Shown here piece after piece: positions 16,904 through 27,897 of a stretch of 64,000 nucleotides of DNA. Source of the stretch: UBA10649 sp965227045 (GTDB lineage Bacteria; Actinomycetota; Actinomycetes; S36-B12); the NCBI GenBank assembly GCA_965227045.1, contig OZ245718.1:496001-560000 (forward strand). The letters are read 5' to 3'. A program made the translations under genes and the position numbers. Under the pieces are notes generated by a model, which had not been told where the DNA came from, searched no databases, and worked only from the letters and a program-made list of their open reading frames with translations. Every line of letters starts with the position of its first letter. Positions within the stretch are counted from its first letter, which is position 1.

Positions 16904-17376
16904 TGCGAGCCTTCCGCCGGCGCCTGCTGATCTTCGGCTTCCCGCTTCTGGAACTGGCCACTGCCTACCTGGTCGCACTGGCGATCGGCTGGGGATGGAT
17001 GCTCCTGCTGCTCATCGCGGGCATTCCGGCCGGCTTCGCGCTCATGCGTAATGCGGGCGATGCGGCGATGCGCGAGGCCGTCGCCGCGCAGAAGTCCGGC
17101 CAGCCGCTGGACGCCAGCCGTCACGCCCTCGGCTTCGTGGGAGGGGTCCTCATCGCGATTCCGGGCTTCTGGACGGACCTGATCGGACTGCTGCTGGTGA
17201 TTCCCGTGACGCAGCGGCTGTTCCGCTCACGGGCCCGACGCTGGTTTGAGGTCCGGTTCACGGCCGTCCGGATGCCCGGCATCCGGTTCCCGGGCGAGGG
17301 AGACGTCATCCAGGGCACCGTCATCCAGCGTGATGACGAGCCCCCAACGCCAACGACGCGACCCGAACTGTCGTGA
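16903..17376 (+). CDS. fxsA: FxsA family membrane protein
   Basis: A 157-residue membrane protein of the FxsA/YtzA family, whose member in E. coli limits exclusion of phage T7 by F plasmid when overproduced; the normal role is unknown. Expected features are present: FGFPLLELATAYLVA near the N-terminus, the second helix MLLLLIAGIPAGFALMR, and the family signature LGFVGGVLIAIPGFWTDLIG. The C-terminal cytoplasmic tail is polar. The start overlaps the ppm stop, so the three genes lnt, ppm and fxsA read as one unit. Confidence 0.87.
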   Translation: MRAFRRRLLIFGFPLLELATAYLVALAIGWGWMLLLLIAGIPAGFALMRNAGDAAMREAVAAQKSGQPLDASRHALGFVGGVLIAIPGFWTDLIGLLLVIPVTQRLFRSRARRWFEVRFTAVRMPGIRFPGEGDVIQGTVIQRDDEPPTPTTRPELS

Positions 17377-17432
17377 ACCGCCCGGTTAGGGGCAGTTGCG
17401 CGACAGGTCGGATCGCGTCGTCGGAGGGGAAG

Positions 17433-17801
17433 TCAGGCTGACTTCTGCAGGGCGGCTTCCTTCTTGGTGACGCCCTGCTGCGAGTGGAGCAGGTCCAGTC
17501 GCTCGTCAAGCAGTAGTTCGAGGTCGGCGATCGTCCGGCGCTCCAGGAGCATGTCCCAGTGCGACCGCACGTGCTTGGCCGGCTTCTCGTCAGGAGCAGA
17601 GATGTCCGGGCGGATCGCGGTGCGTCCGCACCGACAGCTCCACTCGAACGGGATCTCCTCGGCCTCGACCGAGAACGGCACGACCGTGTGGTGGCCCTCA
17701 GGGCACGCGTAGGAGATGACCTGACGCTCGGCGGGGGCCACGTGGGAATCCGTCTCGTAACTCAGGTAGCCGAGGCGGGTTCCGCGCATTGATTCGCTCA
17801 T
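17433..17801 (-). CDS. rbpA: RNA polymerase-binding protein RbpA
   Basis: RbpA binds RNA polymerase and the housekeeping sigma factor in actinobacteria and stabilises open promoter complexes. The 122-residue product contains the N-terminal MRGTRLGYLSYETDSHVAPA segment, a zinc-binding core with CPEGHHTVV and WSCRCGRTA, and the C-terminal sigma-interaction helix with HVRSHWDMLLERRTIADLELLLDERL. The start is the ATG preceded by a purine-rich GAGAGGAAGAG. A second Met four codons on is an alternative. Length and motifs fit the family closely. Confidence 0.94.
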   Translation of the reverse strand: MSESMRGTRLGYLSYETDSHVAPAERQVISYACPEGHHTVVPFSVEAEEIPFEWSCRCGRTAIRPDISAPDEKPAKHVRSHWDMLLERRTIADLELLLDERLDLLHSQQGVTKKEAALQKSA

Positions 17802-17839
17802 GGTCTCTTCCTCTCGTGCAAAACATCCATCAATGGAAT

Positions 17840-17865
17840 AGCAGTTCTGACGCCCCCTGTATTCC
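17840..17865 (-). promoter_or_regulatory. Possible SigR-type promoter of rbpA
   Basis: Reading the minus strand, GGAAT is followed by 18 bases and then GCT, close to the GGAAT-N18-GTT consensus of the thiol-stress sigma factor SigR, which controls rbpA in Streptomyces. One position of the -10 triplet deviates, so this is a tentative call. Confidence 0.25.
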
Positions 17866-17950
17866 CCCGGTTCCGCCTTTGCAAACCTCTAACAATTGGC
17901 GGGGAGGTCCTAGGGGAACTCACGTCCGTTCGCCCGCTATGCGGACGGAC

Positions 17951-17962
17951 TAGCGTGCAGCC
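17951..17962 (+). promoter_or_regulatory. Leaderless promoter of multicopper oxidase, with nearby inverted repeat
   Basis: TAGCGT ends 6 bases before the ATG. Just upstream, CGTCCG at 17923-17928 and CGGACG at 17942-17947 form an inverted repeat in the -35 region that could be an operator. Confidence 0.55.
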
Positions 17963-20900
17963 ATGCCAGTCGCCGTGATCCGCAGGAGCCTTGTCGTGGT
18001 CGTCTCCGTTGTCGCGGTGCTGACGGCAGGTCTGAGTGGCTCGCCTGCATGGGCACGTACCCCGAATGACGTGGGTCCAGACGCGGTACGGGCCGCAGGT
18101 TCGCGTGCCTACACCGAGCCGGTCGTCCTCAGCGCCACGAATGGGGTTCTGGAACTCACCTTGACCTCAAGTCAGGGCACAGCCGCGTTCGACACGGCCG
18201 CCGGCCCGGTGAGCAACGCCATGCTCTTCGGGTACACCATCATCCGCGGGGCCGCGTCAAACGGTCGAATGAGCGACGCCAACCTGTATCCCGGGCCGAC
18301 GATCAACGTGCTTCCTGGCCAGACCCTGATCGTGCACATGCAGAACAAGCTCGAAGGCCTGACCATCGACGACTTCGTTGACCCGGCGTTCACGCCTGCA
18401 GGGGAGCCGGTTCCGCTGTATCCGCCGCAACTGGACTCGTCGCCGTTCAACCTGCACACCCACGGACTTCATGTCAGCCCCTCGGGGAACTCCGACAACG
18501 TCCTGCTGAACATCCCGCCCGGCCTGACGAACACGTACACGTACGTGATTCCCGCGGACCACCCCGAAGGCATGTACTGGTACCACTCGCACCGCCACAT
18601 GCTCACGACGCCGCAGACCTACCGTGGGCTGATCGGCATGCTGCTCATCGGTCGTTCCGACGGCGGCATTCCCGCAGTAGCGCAGAACAAGTTGCCCGTG
18701 CGGTCCATGGCGCTGCAGTACAACTATGTCTTCGACAGAGCCGGTGGGCTCACCACGTTGAACTACCCCTGGTGGCCGGCCATGCTGAGCACGCTGGAGC
18801 CAGCAACGGCGAAGGGTCTCGCGGACGGCACGTACGAGCCGAAGCTCACGCCGACGAACTTCACGAGTTCGGCGCCGGGCACGCAGTTCTTCACGGGCTG
18901 GTACGACGGACCGCTATCGATCGACAACGCCCGCGGTGTCTTCCAGTACGTCCCCAGCAACCTGCAGTCGTTCACCAGCAACGACGGCACCACGGTCCTT
19001 CCGGCAAACACCTCATTGCCCGACGACCAACGAGACCTGCAGTACACCGTCAACGGGCAGTTCCAGCCCGTCATCAGCACTCCTCCGGGACAGACGGAGA
19101 TCTGGGTTCTGGGCAACTTCAGCGATGCCGCATACATGCGTGTTGCGATCACCGAGACCGCAACCGGCCAGCGCACGAAGTTGGCACTCGTGGGTCAGGA
19201 CGGCAATCCCTACGGCCAGGTCCAGGCCTCCTTCGAGGAGGGCGGCACGGTCCTGACGATTCCGCCGGCCTCGCGATTCGCGATAGCCGTGACGATGCCG
19301 CAGGTCGGCGGGCTGCAGTTGGAGATGCCGACCTACACGGGCAAGACGCCGTACATCGATACCTATCCCGGCATCGTCTACACAAACAACAAGACGAAGA
19401 AGTCACCAGCGAAGCTGGGGACCATCACGGTCGATCCCGCCAACATCAGCTATGCAGACGGCTTCTTCGTGTACCCCACCCAGAAGCTGCTGACCGCGCA
19501 GCCAGCGGCAGGGACCGGCACGACGGTGCCGTTCGTCACCGGACAGCCGACGAACGCGTACACGTCCTTTGTTGACCTCAGCAACGTGACGCCCGATGTG
19601 TCGCGCACGCTGACGATCGACGGCGGCTTCATGAACACCCACAGCAATCCCGAGGATCCGAACACCTTCAACTACCAATTCGACGGCAATCAGTACCCCA
19701 ACATCCCATTGCTGCAGCCACGGCTGAACAGCACTGAAGAGTGGTCGTTCGTCAACTACAACAACGACGAGCACCCGATCCACATCCACGTCAACGATTT
19801 CCAGGTCGTCGACTACGACGACCCGACGAACGATGTCCATCTCACGAACCTGCCGTGGGGGCAGGACAACCAGAACACCCCGCCACCGCTGTTCAGCAAC
19901 ACCAAGGACACCGACGCGACCCTGCTGGCGCCGGGCAAGATGTCGCTGCGAACCGAGTTCCAGGAGTTCATCGGCGCATACGTCATGCACTGCCACCGCC
20001 TCAATCACGAGGACAACGGCCTGATGGCGATCATCAACGTGATCCCCGAGACGACCGGCTACGCCGTGGCAGTCCCCGGCTCGGGCGATAGGCCGACACG
20101 CGTCACTATCTACGACCAGGCGACGCGGAAGGTCCTGGCTAACGTCGCACCGTTCGGCGCGTTCACCGGACTCGTCGACGTGGCGATGGGCGATATCAAC
20201 GGCGACATGATCCTCGATCTCATCGTCGGCGGCGGCGAGGGATCGCAGCCGCGGGTCAAGGTGTTCTCCGGGGCGCCGAACCCCGCAGGCGACACGTTCA
20301 GCACGGTGCTCGTCAACCGGCTGGCATTCGCGCCCACGTTCCGCGGGGGCGTGAACGTGGCGTCCGCCAACCTCGAGGGCGTCGGCGGTGGCGACAGCAT
20401 CGTGGTGGGATCCGGCCCGGGAATGCGCGCAACGGTGAAGGCGCTCTCCGCCGGACCGACTCGCACCGGCGTCTTCGCGACGTGGCACCCCTATGGCTCG
20501 TTCACCGGCGGAGTCGATGTCGCGACCGGCCTCATCGATGACGGTGGTCGTGAGAGCGTGGTCACTGCGCCAGGACCGGGCAGGCAGCCGCTGGTGAAGA
20601 CCTGGGTGTTCGATCTGTTCACCAAGAACGGCTCGACGAACTGGCTCCCGAAGCACCAGCATCCGATGAACTCCAGCAGTTTCCTGGCCTTCGAGCCGGA
20701 GTACCGCGGGGGAGTGAATATCGCTACAGGATGGGTCGCCGGCAAAATGGGCGGCTTCTCGCGGATCATCGCGGGCAAGCAGACCGGTGCGAGCACGGTC
20801 AGCGTGTTCACCAGCGGATCGGCGCTTGACGGTCATCCGGAGATGTACCTCATGCCGGCCGATCACTACATGGTCATGCCGGAGTTTGCGTTGGCGGCGA

Positions 20901-21118
20901 AGTTCGAGGCGTTCCCGGGCTCGACCGCGGGTGTCGATGTGACGACTGCCGCGAACCCGCTGTCGGCGGATCTCGTTGTCAGCGGAATCGACCAGGGCAC
21001 CGCGACGGTTCAGCGCTTCGACCTATTCCGCAAGAAGGCGAAGGACACGACGCTCAGCGTGCGTCTCCTGTCGAAGACCACCACGCACGTGCCCGTCATA
21101 GCAGTTGGCGGTAAGTAG
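17963..21118 (+). CDS. Secreted multicopper oxidase with C-terminal FG-GAP-like repeat region
   Basis: A 1051-residue exported oxidase. Residues 1-31 are a Sec-type signal peptide ending in SPAWA. The copper ligands of the trinuclear and type 1 sites are all visible: HTHGLH (165-170), WYHSHRH (206-212), HPIHIH (604-609) and HCHRLNHEDNGLM (676-688), with type 1 Cys677. The axial position corresponding to Met510 of CueO appears to be Leu687. From about residue 700 there is a second region of about 350 residues with repeated GGVDVA/GGVNVA motifs and Asp/Gly-rich loops (MGDINGDMILDLIVGG) resembling FG-GAP or VCBS beta-propeller blades. Typical oxidases are 450-650 residues, so this is a fusion. 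The GH26 gene follows 9 bases later. Confidence 0.9.
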   Translation: MPVAVIRRSLVVVVSVVAVLTAGLSGSPAWARTPNDVGPDAVRAAGSRAYTEPVVLSATNGVLELTLTSSQGTAAFDTAAGPVSNAMLFGYTIIRGAASNGRMSDANLYPGPTINVLPGQTLIVHMQNKLEGLTIDDFVDPAFTPAGEPVPLYPPQLDSSPFNLHTHGLHVSPSGNSDNVLLNIPPGLTNTYTYVIPADHPEGMYWYHSHRHMLTTPQTYRGLIGMLLIGRSDGGIPAVAQNKLPVRSMALQYNYVFDRAGGLTTLNYPWWPAMLSTLEPATAKGLADGTYEPKLTPTNFTSSAPGTQFFTGWYDGPLSIDNARGVFQYVPSNLQSFTSNDGTTVLPANTSLPDDQRDLQYTVNGQFQPVISTPPGQTEIWVLGNFSDAAYMRVAITETATGQRTKLALVGQDGNPYGQVQASFEEGGTVLTIPPASRFAIAVTMPQVGGLQLEMPTYTGKTPYIDTYPGIVYTNNKTKKSPAKLGTITVDPANISYADGFFVYPTQKLLTAQPAAGTGTTVPFVTGQPTNAYTSFVDLSNVTPDVSRTLTIDGGFMNTHSNPEDPNTFNYQFDGNQYPNIPLLQPRLNSTEEWSFVNYNNDEHPIHIHVNDFQVVDYDDPTNDVHLTNLPWGQDNQNTPPPLFSNTKDTDATLLAPGKMSLRTEFQEFIGAYVMHCHRLNHEDNGLMAIINVIPETTGYAVAVPGSGDRPTRVTIYDQATRKVLANVAPFGAFTGLVDVAMGDINGDMILDLIVGGGEGSQPRVKVFSGAPNPAGDTFSTVLVNRLAFAPTFRGGVNVASANLEGVGGGDSIVVGSGPGMRATVKALSAGPTRTGVFATWHPYGSFTGGVDVATGLIDDGGRESVVTAPGPGRQPLVKTWVFDLFTKNGSTNWLPKHQHPMNSSSFLAFEPEYRGGVNIATGWVAGKMGGFSRIIAGKQTGASTVSVFTSGSALDGHPEMYLMPADHYMVMPEFALAAKFEAFPGSTAGVDVTTAANPLSADLVVSGIDQGTATVQRFDLFRKKAKDTTLSVRLLSKTTTHVPVIAVGGK

Positions 21119-21127
21119 GCTCACCCG
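21116..21127 (+). promoter_or_regulatory. Leaderless promoter of GH26 gene
   Basis: TAGGCT includes the stop codon of the oxidase gene and ends 6 bases before the GTG start of the glycosidase. Confidence 0.55.
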
Positions 21128-22198
21128 GTGAACTCCCGGCGAGTAGTGCTTCTGACGCTCGGGCTCGTGGCGGTGCTGGTCGTCGTGACCGCGGTCGTCG
21201 TCGTGGCCCTCAGCGCGCGGGACAGCGACTCGTGTCGCCCGGCCACTCCGCCGGTCGACGCCCAAGCGACTCAATCGGCCTGGTGCGTGGCTGCCACGCT
21301 CGACGACTGGAAGTCGCGAAACGTCATGGGAGTCGGGCAGCAACTGGACGTGCAGGAGGCTGCACGAGTGCGGCAGCCGCTCGAAGCTCTGGGCGCCCTG
21401 TATCCGGCCGTGATCGGCTTCGACTTCGACGAGCTGTTGAACTCCCAGGAGTTCTTCGACAACGACCCTGTTCCCTACCTCACCGATCTGGCGAACGCGG
21501 GCCGGATTCTCACCGCCACGTGGCACGTCGCGAACCCGGTCACGGGCGGGCGGTTCGACGACCGCTCCTGGACATCGATCGAGGAGCTGCTTGACCCTGC
21601 GTCTGCAGCTTCCGCCTCGTTCTGGCCGCAGTACGACCGCGTCCTCGCGCAGGCCAAGCGCTTTCAGGACGCCGATGTATCCGTCATCTTCAAGCCGTTC
21701 CACGAAGCGGCCGGAAACTACTTCTGGTGGGCGGCACCCGATCCGGCGACCTACCAGCGGCTCTTCGCGGAACTGCAGTCCCGTGCCTACGCCGCAGGCG
21801 TCCACAACCTGCTGTGGGGATACGCGGCCAATCCGCAGCGCTACGACACCGACGGTGACCCCGTGGCGTTGTTGCCGCGGGCGGTAGACGTCGTGGGCAT
21901 CGATGTCTATGACGAGCCTGCGGCGACAACGCTGACACTCGACAGCTATGAGGCGCTCGCAGCGGTGGCGCCACGCATGGCGCTCACCGAGGTCGGCCCG
22001 CGTAATTCTGCGACGGGGGAGTGGAGCCCCGCCGTGATCACGGACACGCTCATTAGCCAGGGGTTGTACGCGAACTACGCCATGCTCTGGCGCGACGAGC
22101 CCGCTCCTGGCAACACGTACCAGATCTCCTCGCTGGCTGGCGGACTCGACTGGCTCAAGTCTTGTCCCGACGGCCTGTGCAGTCTGAGCGCGCAGTAA
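21128..22198 (+). CDS. Glycoside hydrolase family 26 protein, membrane-anchored
   Basis: A 356-residue probable endo-beta-mannanase or related beta-glycanase. Residues 6-29 form a hydrophobic N-terminal segment that is either a membrane anchor or an uncleaved signal. The GH26 acid/base Glu is E193 in FKPFHEAAGNYFWW and the nucleophile is E288 in MALTEVGP, both in the expected positions on strands 4 and 7 of the barrel. VGIDVYD and WRDEP are further family segments. Cys pairs near residues 36/53 and at the C-terminus may form disulfides. Placement after the secreted oxidase suggests a shared extracellular role. Substrate specificity is inferred only from the family. Confidence 0.85.
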   Translation: MNSRRVVLLTLGLVAVLVVVTAVVVVALSARDSDSCRPATPPVDAQATQSAWCVAATLDDWKSRNVMGVGQQLDVQEAARVRQPLEALGALYPAVIGFDFDELLNSQEFFDNDPVPYLTDLANAGRILTATWHVANPVTGGRFDDRSWTSIEELLDPASAASASFWPQYDRVLAQAKRFQDADVSVIFKPFHEAAGNYFWWAAPDPATYQRLFAELQSRAYAAGVHNLLWGYAANPQRYDTDGDPVALLPRAVDVVGIDVYDEPAATTLTLDSYEALAAVAPRMALTEVGPRNSATGEWSPAVITDTLISQGLYANYAMLWRDEPAPGNTYQISSLAGGLDWLKSCPDGLCSLSAQ

Positions 22199-22205
22199 CG
22201 CGCAA

Positions 22206-23039
22206 TCAGACAGGAACGTTCAACGACGCGGTGAGACCGCCGGATGTGTCACCGGTCACCGTCGCCATCTGCATGCTGTAGCCGTCGCTGAACACGTTGT
22301 CCGACTGCAGCGAGACCTGTGCCAGATTGCTGACGCTCTGCTCGTAGCCCTCAGTGGCGTAGACCGACGACGACACATCCTCGGGCAGGGCGAGTTGCGT
22401 TGTGCGTAGGCGTGAGCCGGCCGTCGTCGCCTGGTCGATGCTCGGGTAGATCTCGAAGTGGATATGCGGCCAGCGGCCGGAGTAGCAGGCGGGGTAGATC
22501 GACTGGAAGGTCACGAGCCCGTCCGCGTCGGCGACCTGTACTCCGCGCAGGTAGTTCTCGTTGACCACGGCATCGGAATACATCGAGTAGTTGCCGTCGC
22601 GATCGCAGTGCCACAGGTAGACCGCTGCTCCTTCGAGGGGTGCGGAGCCATTCGAGAAGTCGACGATCTTCAGTGCGACCGTTAACGGGATGCCTGCGGC
22701 GACAGTCGTGGATGAACCAAAACTCGACGTGATGTCCGACCGGACCACGCCGGACTGGTCGAGGATGTTTCGGCCGTTGGAGCCATCGGCGGGGTACGGC
22801 CCGGCCGTCTCCTCTGGTATCTCGCTCGTCGCTGCAGCCGTCGTCGCGGCTGCTGAGCCCGCCGCAGGGGAACTGGCGCTACTGCTGGCTGATGTGGCGC
22901 AACCGGTCAGGGCGGCGAGTGTGACGCCCGAGAAGATCGTCAGCGCGGCCCGGCGGTTCAGCAGCCTAGGCAGGTCGTGCGAGAGGCCGAGGTCGTGGTC
23001 CTCGTCCTCATGGGCGGCGGTCGTCAGTGTCGTCTTCAT
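22206..23039 (-). CDS. Intradiol ring-cleavage dioxygenase-like lipoprotein
   Basis: A 277-residue exported protein. The N-terminus has paired Arg29-Arg30, a hydrophobic stretch and the lipobox ALTGC with Cys47, suggesting a Tat-exported lipoprotein. After an Ala/Ser/Thr-rich linker comes an intradiol dioxygenase fold: EIPEETAGPYPADGSNGRN, VYLWHCDRDGNYSMY, NYLRGVQVADADG and YPACYSGRWPHIHFEIY. Tyr and two His of the last motif are usual Fe(III) ligands. Cytosolic homologues cleave catechols or hydroxyquinol; secreted ones may attack lignin-like phenolics. ATG at 23039 is used because CAGAGT lies 7 bases before it; GTG at 23048 is an alternative. It converges on the GH26 gene with a 7-base gap. 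Confidence 0.85.
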   Translation of the reverse strand: MKTTLTTAAHEDEDHDLGLSHDLPRLLNRRAALTIFSGVTLAALTGCATSASSSASSPAAGSAAATTAAATSEIPEETAGPYPADGSNGRNILDQSGVVRSDITSSFGSSTTVAAGIPLTVALKIVDFSNGSAPLEGAAVYLWHCDRDGNYSMYSDAVVNENYLRGVQVADADGLVTFQSIYPACYSGRWPHIHFEIYPSIDQATTAGSRLRTTQLALPEDVSSSVYATEGYEQSVSNLAQVSLQSDNVFSDGYSMQMATVTGDTSGGLTASLNVPV

Positions 23040-23104
23040 GAGGACCACTCTGCCCGCTGAATCTGGGCGTTTGCTGTGAGCCTGCTAGGAGTGCGCTGCT
23101 GAGG

Positions 23105-23875
23105 TCAGCACTTGCCGCCCGCGCCGAAGTCCTGCACCCAGTAGTGGCCGTAGGTCGACGCATCGGACTGACCGTGACCGAATCCGACGTGGGTGTAGTC
23201 CTTGTCGGTGATGTTGGCGTAGTGCAGGGGTGACTTGACCCAGGCGGCCATCACCTCTGCTACGGACTGCTGGCCAGCGGCTTCGTTCTCGCCGACCTGA
23301 GTCCAGCGGTAACCCTCAGCGAGAACGCGGTCCTGCGGCTTGCTGCCGTCGGGCCCGACGTGGTTCTCGTTGTAGTAGTCCTGGGCGGCCATGACGTTCG
23401 CGAATTTCGACGCGGCCGAGCTGAGCTTTGCGCACAGCGCCAGCGGCCCAACGCCGACCTTCGCGCGCTCTGCGTTGAGCAGGTTCAGCATCTCCACGGC
23501 GAATGCGGGCGCTCCGTCTGTCCCGACGCCACTTGTCGCCGAGACGACGACCTGAGCGGTGCCGAGAAGGCCGCTGCGGGTGCGTGCCAGAACGGTGAAT
23601 GTGCCCGCCTTCGCGTAGGCATGGCTGACACTGCGAGTGCAGGCCTTGACGCCACAGCGAACTGCAGTCTTGGTGCCATCGCCCCAGTCCACGCTGGCGA
23701 CGAACTTCTTCGGTCCCTGCACTCGAGCGACGAAGGGCTGTCCGAGGTCGATCCGCTGGAGCGAGAAGGTGACGCTGGCGGAACGGACAGACGCCGAAGC
23801 TGGCTGACCGACGGAGACGAACGTGGTCGCAAGAAGGGCGACGACGCCCACAGCGACTGCAGCGCGACGAAACAT
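23105..23875 (-). CDS. Secreted CAP-domain protein with N-terminal PKD-like domain
   Basis: A 256-residue secreted protein. A signal peptide (about residues 1-28, ending ASAS) precedes a beta-rich domain with the PKD-like VDWGDGTKT and SHAYAKAGTFTV motifs. A CAP/SCP domain starting at MLNLLNAERAKVGVGPL follows. CAP signatures present are FANVMAAQDYYNENHVGPDG, VGENEAAGQQS, HYANITDKDYTHVGFG and YWVQDFG. A Cys in PLALCAKLS and a C-terminal GGKC could form a disulfide. The function of bacterial CAP proteins is mostly unknown; lipid binding or wall-associated roles have been proposed. It has a paralogue at 27898-28458. Confidence 0.87.
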   Translation of the reverse strand: MFRRAAVAVGVVALLATTFVSVGQPASASVRSASVTFSLQRIDLGQPFVARVQGPKKFVASVDWGDGTKTAVRCGVKACTRSVSHAYAKAGTFTVLARTRSGLLGTAQVVVSATSGVGTDGAPAFAVEMLNLLNAERAKVGVGPLALCAKLSSAASKFANVMAAQDYYNENHVGPDGSKPQDRVLAEGYRWTQVGENEAAGQQSVAEVMAAWVKSPLHYANITDKDYTHVGFGHGQSDASTYGHYWVQDFGAGGKC

Positions 23876-23929
23876 TGGCCCATTGTGCCCTAGGGGTGGT
23901 TTCGCGCAGAACAAGCGCCGCATGTCGCG

Positions 23930-23942
23930 TAACGTCTTCACC
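23930..23942 (+). promoter_or_regulatory. Near-leaderless promoter of AraC-type regulator
   Basis: TAACGT ends 7 bases before the ATG at 23943, supporting that start over codons further upstream. Confidence 0.45.
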
Positions 23943-24353
23943 ATGACGCCGCAGGAACTCGTCGACCTCGCGCATCTGCGTCGCGCGCGCGACTTCATGG
24001 ACCGGGAGTACGCGCAGCCTCTGGACGTGCCGGCCATGGCCAGCACCGCACTGATGTCGACCGCGCACTTCTCCCGCAAGTTCAGGGCGGCCTACGGCGA
24101 GACCCCGTACTCGTACCTCATGACGCGGCGAATCGAGCGTGCCAAGGCGCTGCTCCGCCAGGGCATGTCGGTCACCGACACGTGCATGGCCGTGGGCTGC
24201 ACGTCACTCGGATCCTTCAGCTCGCGGTTCACCGAGATCGTCGGGGAGACCCCCTCGCAGTACCGTGCGCACGACCACAGCGATCAGGAGGACTTCCCGG
24301 CGTGCCTGAGCAAGGTCGCGACCAGGCCCCAGCGCAGAAGGCTGTCCGCCTAA
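23943..24353 (+). CDS. AraC-family HTH regulator, DNA-binding domain only
   Basis: A 136-residue regulator that is almost entirely the two helix-turn-helix units of AraC proteins. The first HTH is in PLDVPAMASTALMSTAHFSRKFRAAYG and the second in SVTDTCMAVGCTSLGSFSSRFTEIVGETPSQYR, with the recognisable PYSYLMTRRIERAKALL linker. There is no sensor domain, so it may respond through a partner or through abundance, like SoxS or MarA. It precedes a VOC protein and a UvrA-like ABC ATPase, a gene trio I recall from other actinobacteria, and is the likely regulator of both. Confidence 0.88.
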   Translation: MTPQELVDLAHLRRARDFMDREYAQPLDVPAMASTALMSTAHFSRKFRAAYGETPYSYLMTRRIERAKALLRQGMSVTDTCMAVGCTSLGSFSSRFTEIVGETPSQYRAHDHSDQEDFPACLSKVATRPQRRRLSA

Positions 24354-24399
24354 CTCGAGTCGAGCAGGATCGAAGAAGCACTGCGGATCCGGGCGGACC

Positions 24400-24411
24400 T
24401 ATCGTTCTGCC
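24400..24411 (+). promoter_or_regulatory. Leaderless promoter of VOC gene
   Basis: TATCGT ends exactly 6 bases before the ATG at 24412. It could be where the upstream AraC-type protein acts. Confidence 0.55.
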
Positions 24412-24810
24412 ATGACAGTCACCGTGACCACGATGTTCATTCCCGTGCACGATCCCGACGCGGCGCTCGGCTTCTACCGCGATGCGCTCGGACTTGAGGT
24501 GCGCAACGACGTCGCCTCCGGCGGATTCCGCTGGGTCACCGTCGCCGCACCGGGGGAGGATCTCAACGTCGTCCTCTTCCAGCCGCACGGCGGCCGGTCC
24601 CAGGAGGAGGGCGACGCGCTGCTGGCGCTCGTCACCCAGGGATCGCTGCAGGCAGCCATCTTCACTGCCGACGACCTCGACGAGACCTTCGAGCAGGTTC
24701 GCGCCTCGGGCGCGGAGATTCTGCAGGAGCCCACGTCCCAGCCCTGGGGCGCGCGCGACTGCGCCGTCCGCGATCCCTCCGGCAACCTCGTTCGCATCGC
24801 ACAGGCCTGA
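24412..24810 (+). CDS. VOC family protein (glyoxalase/bleomycin-resistance fold)
   Basis: A 132-residue vicinal-oxygen-chelate protein. It has the family beginning MFIPVHDPDAALGFYRDALGLEVRND and the C-terminal RDCAVRDPSGNLVRIAQ, in which the metal- or ligand-binding residues lie on the paired beta-alpha-beta modules. Members include glyoxalases, dioxygenases and drug-binding proteins; which applies is not visible. The UvrA-like gene begins 4 bases after the stop, so they are cotranscribed. The set would fit a drug-tolerance module in which this protein binds the compound. Confidence 0.88.
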   Translation: MTVTVTTMFIPVHDPDAALGFYRDALGLEVRNDVASGGFRWVTVAAPGEDLNVVLFQPHGGRSQEEGDALLALVTQGSLQAAIFTADDLDETFEQVRASGAEILQEPTSQPWGARDCAVRDPSGNLVRIAQA

Positions 24811-24814
24811 CTCG

Positions 24815-27211
<2,397 letters not shown>

Positions 27212-27897
27212 CGCCGCTGGGAGTCGAGGTCGCCTCGATGTCGTAGTCCAAGTCGAGTCCCTCCAGGCCATCCCACACGCGCACGCCTCGGCCCAGGAGT
27301 ATCGGCACCTGCACGACATGCATGTAGTCGACCAGGCCGGCGGCGAGGAAGTCGCGTACCATCGTCGGCCCGCCGCCGATACGCACATCGAGGCCGCCCG
27401 CGGCCTCGCGAGCCAACTCCAGCGCTTCGACGGGGGATGCGTCTATGAAGTGGAAGGTGGTCCCGCCCTCCATCTCCAGCGACGGTCGCGGGTAATGGGT
27501 CAGGACGAATACCGGCGTGTGGAACGGCGGATTGGGTCCCCACCATCCGCGCCACTCGTCGTCGGATCCGAGGTCGCTCCACGGGCCTTGCTGCGGCCCG
27601 AACTTGCGACGTCCCATGATCTCGGCCCCGATGCCCTCTTCCATGCGATGCGCGAAGGCATTGTCCGCGCCCGCCGTCCCGCCGGGCTTGCCGCCGAAGA
27701 GCGCATGGCCGAACTCGGTGGCGATCATCCACTGGTGGAGTCGGTGGCCGGCGTGGCCGAACGGCTCCTCGAACGACTGTGGCTCGCCCGTGGCGAATCC
27801 GTCGAGGGAGATGGAGAAGTTGTGGACGCGTGCGGCGCTCATGTTCGTCCTTCGGGTGCGAGGCGGGCGGAGAAGATCAACGTGACCAACCGTAACC

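Noticed and set aside
19403..20866. A 487-codon minus-strand frame opposite the multicopper oxidase
   Set aside because: No family features; the plus strand encodes clear copper sites and repeat blades.
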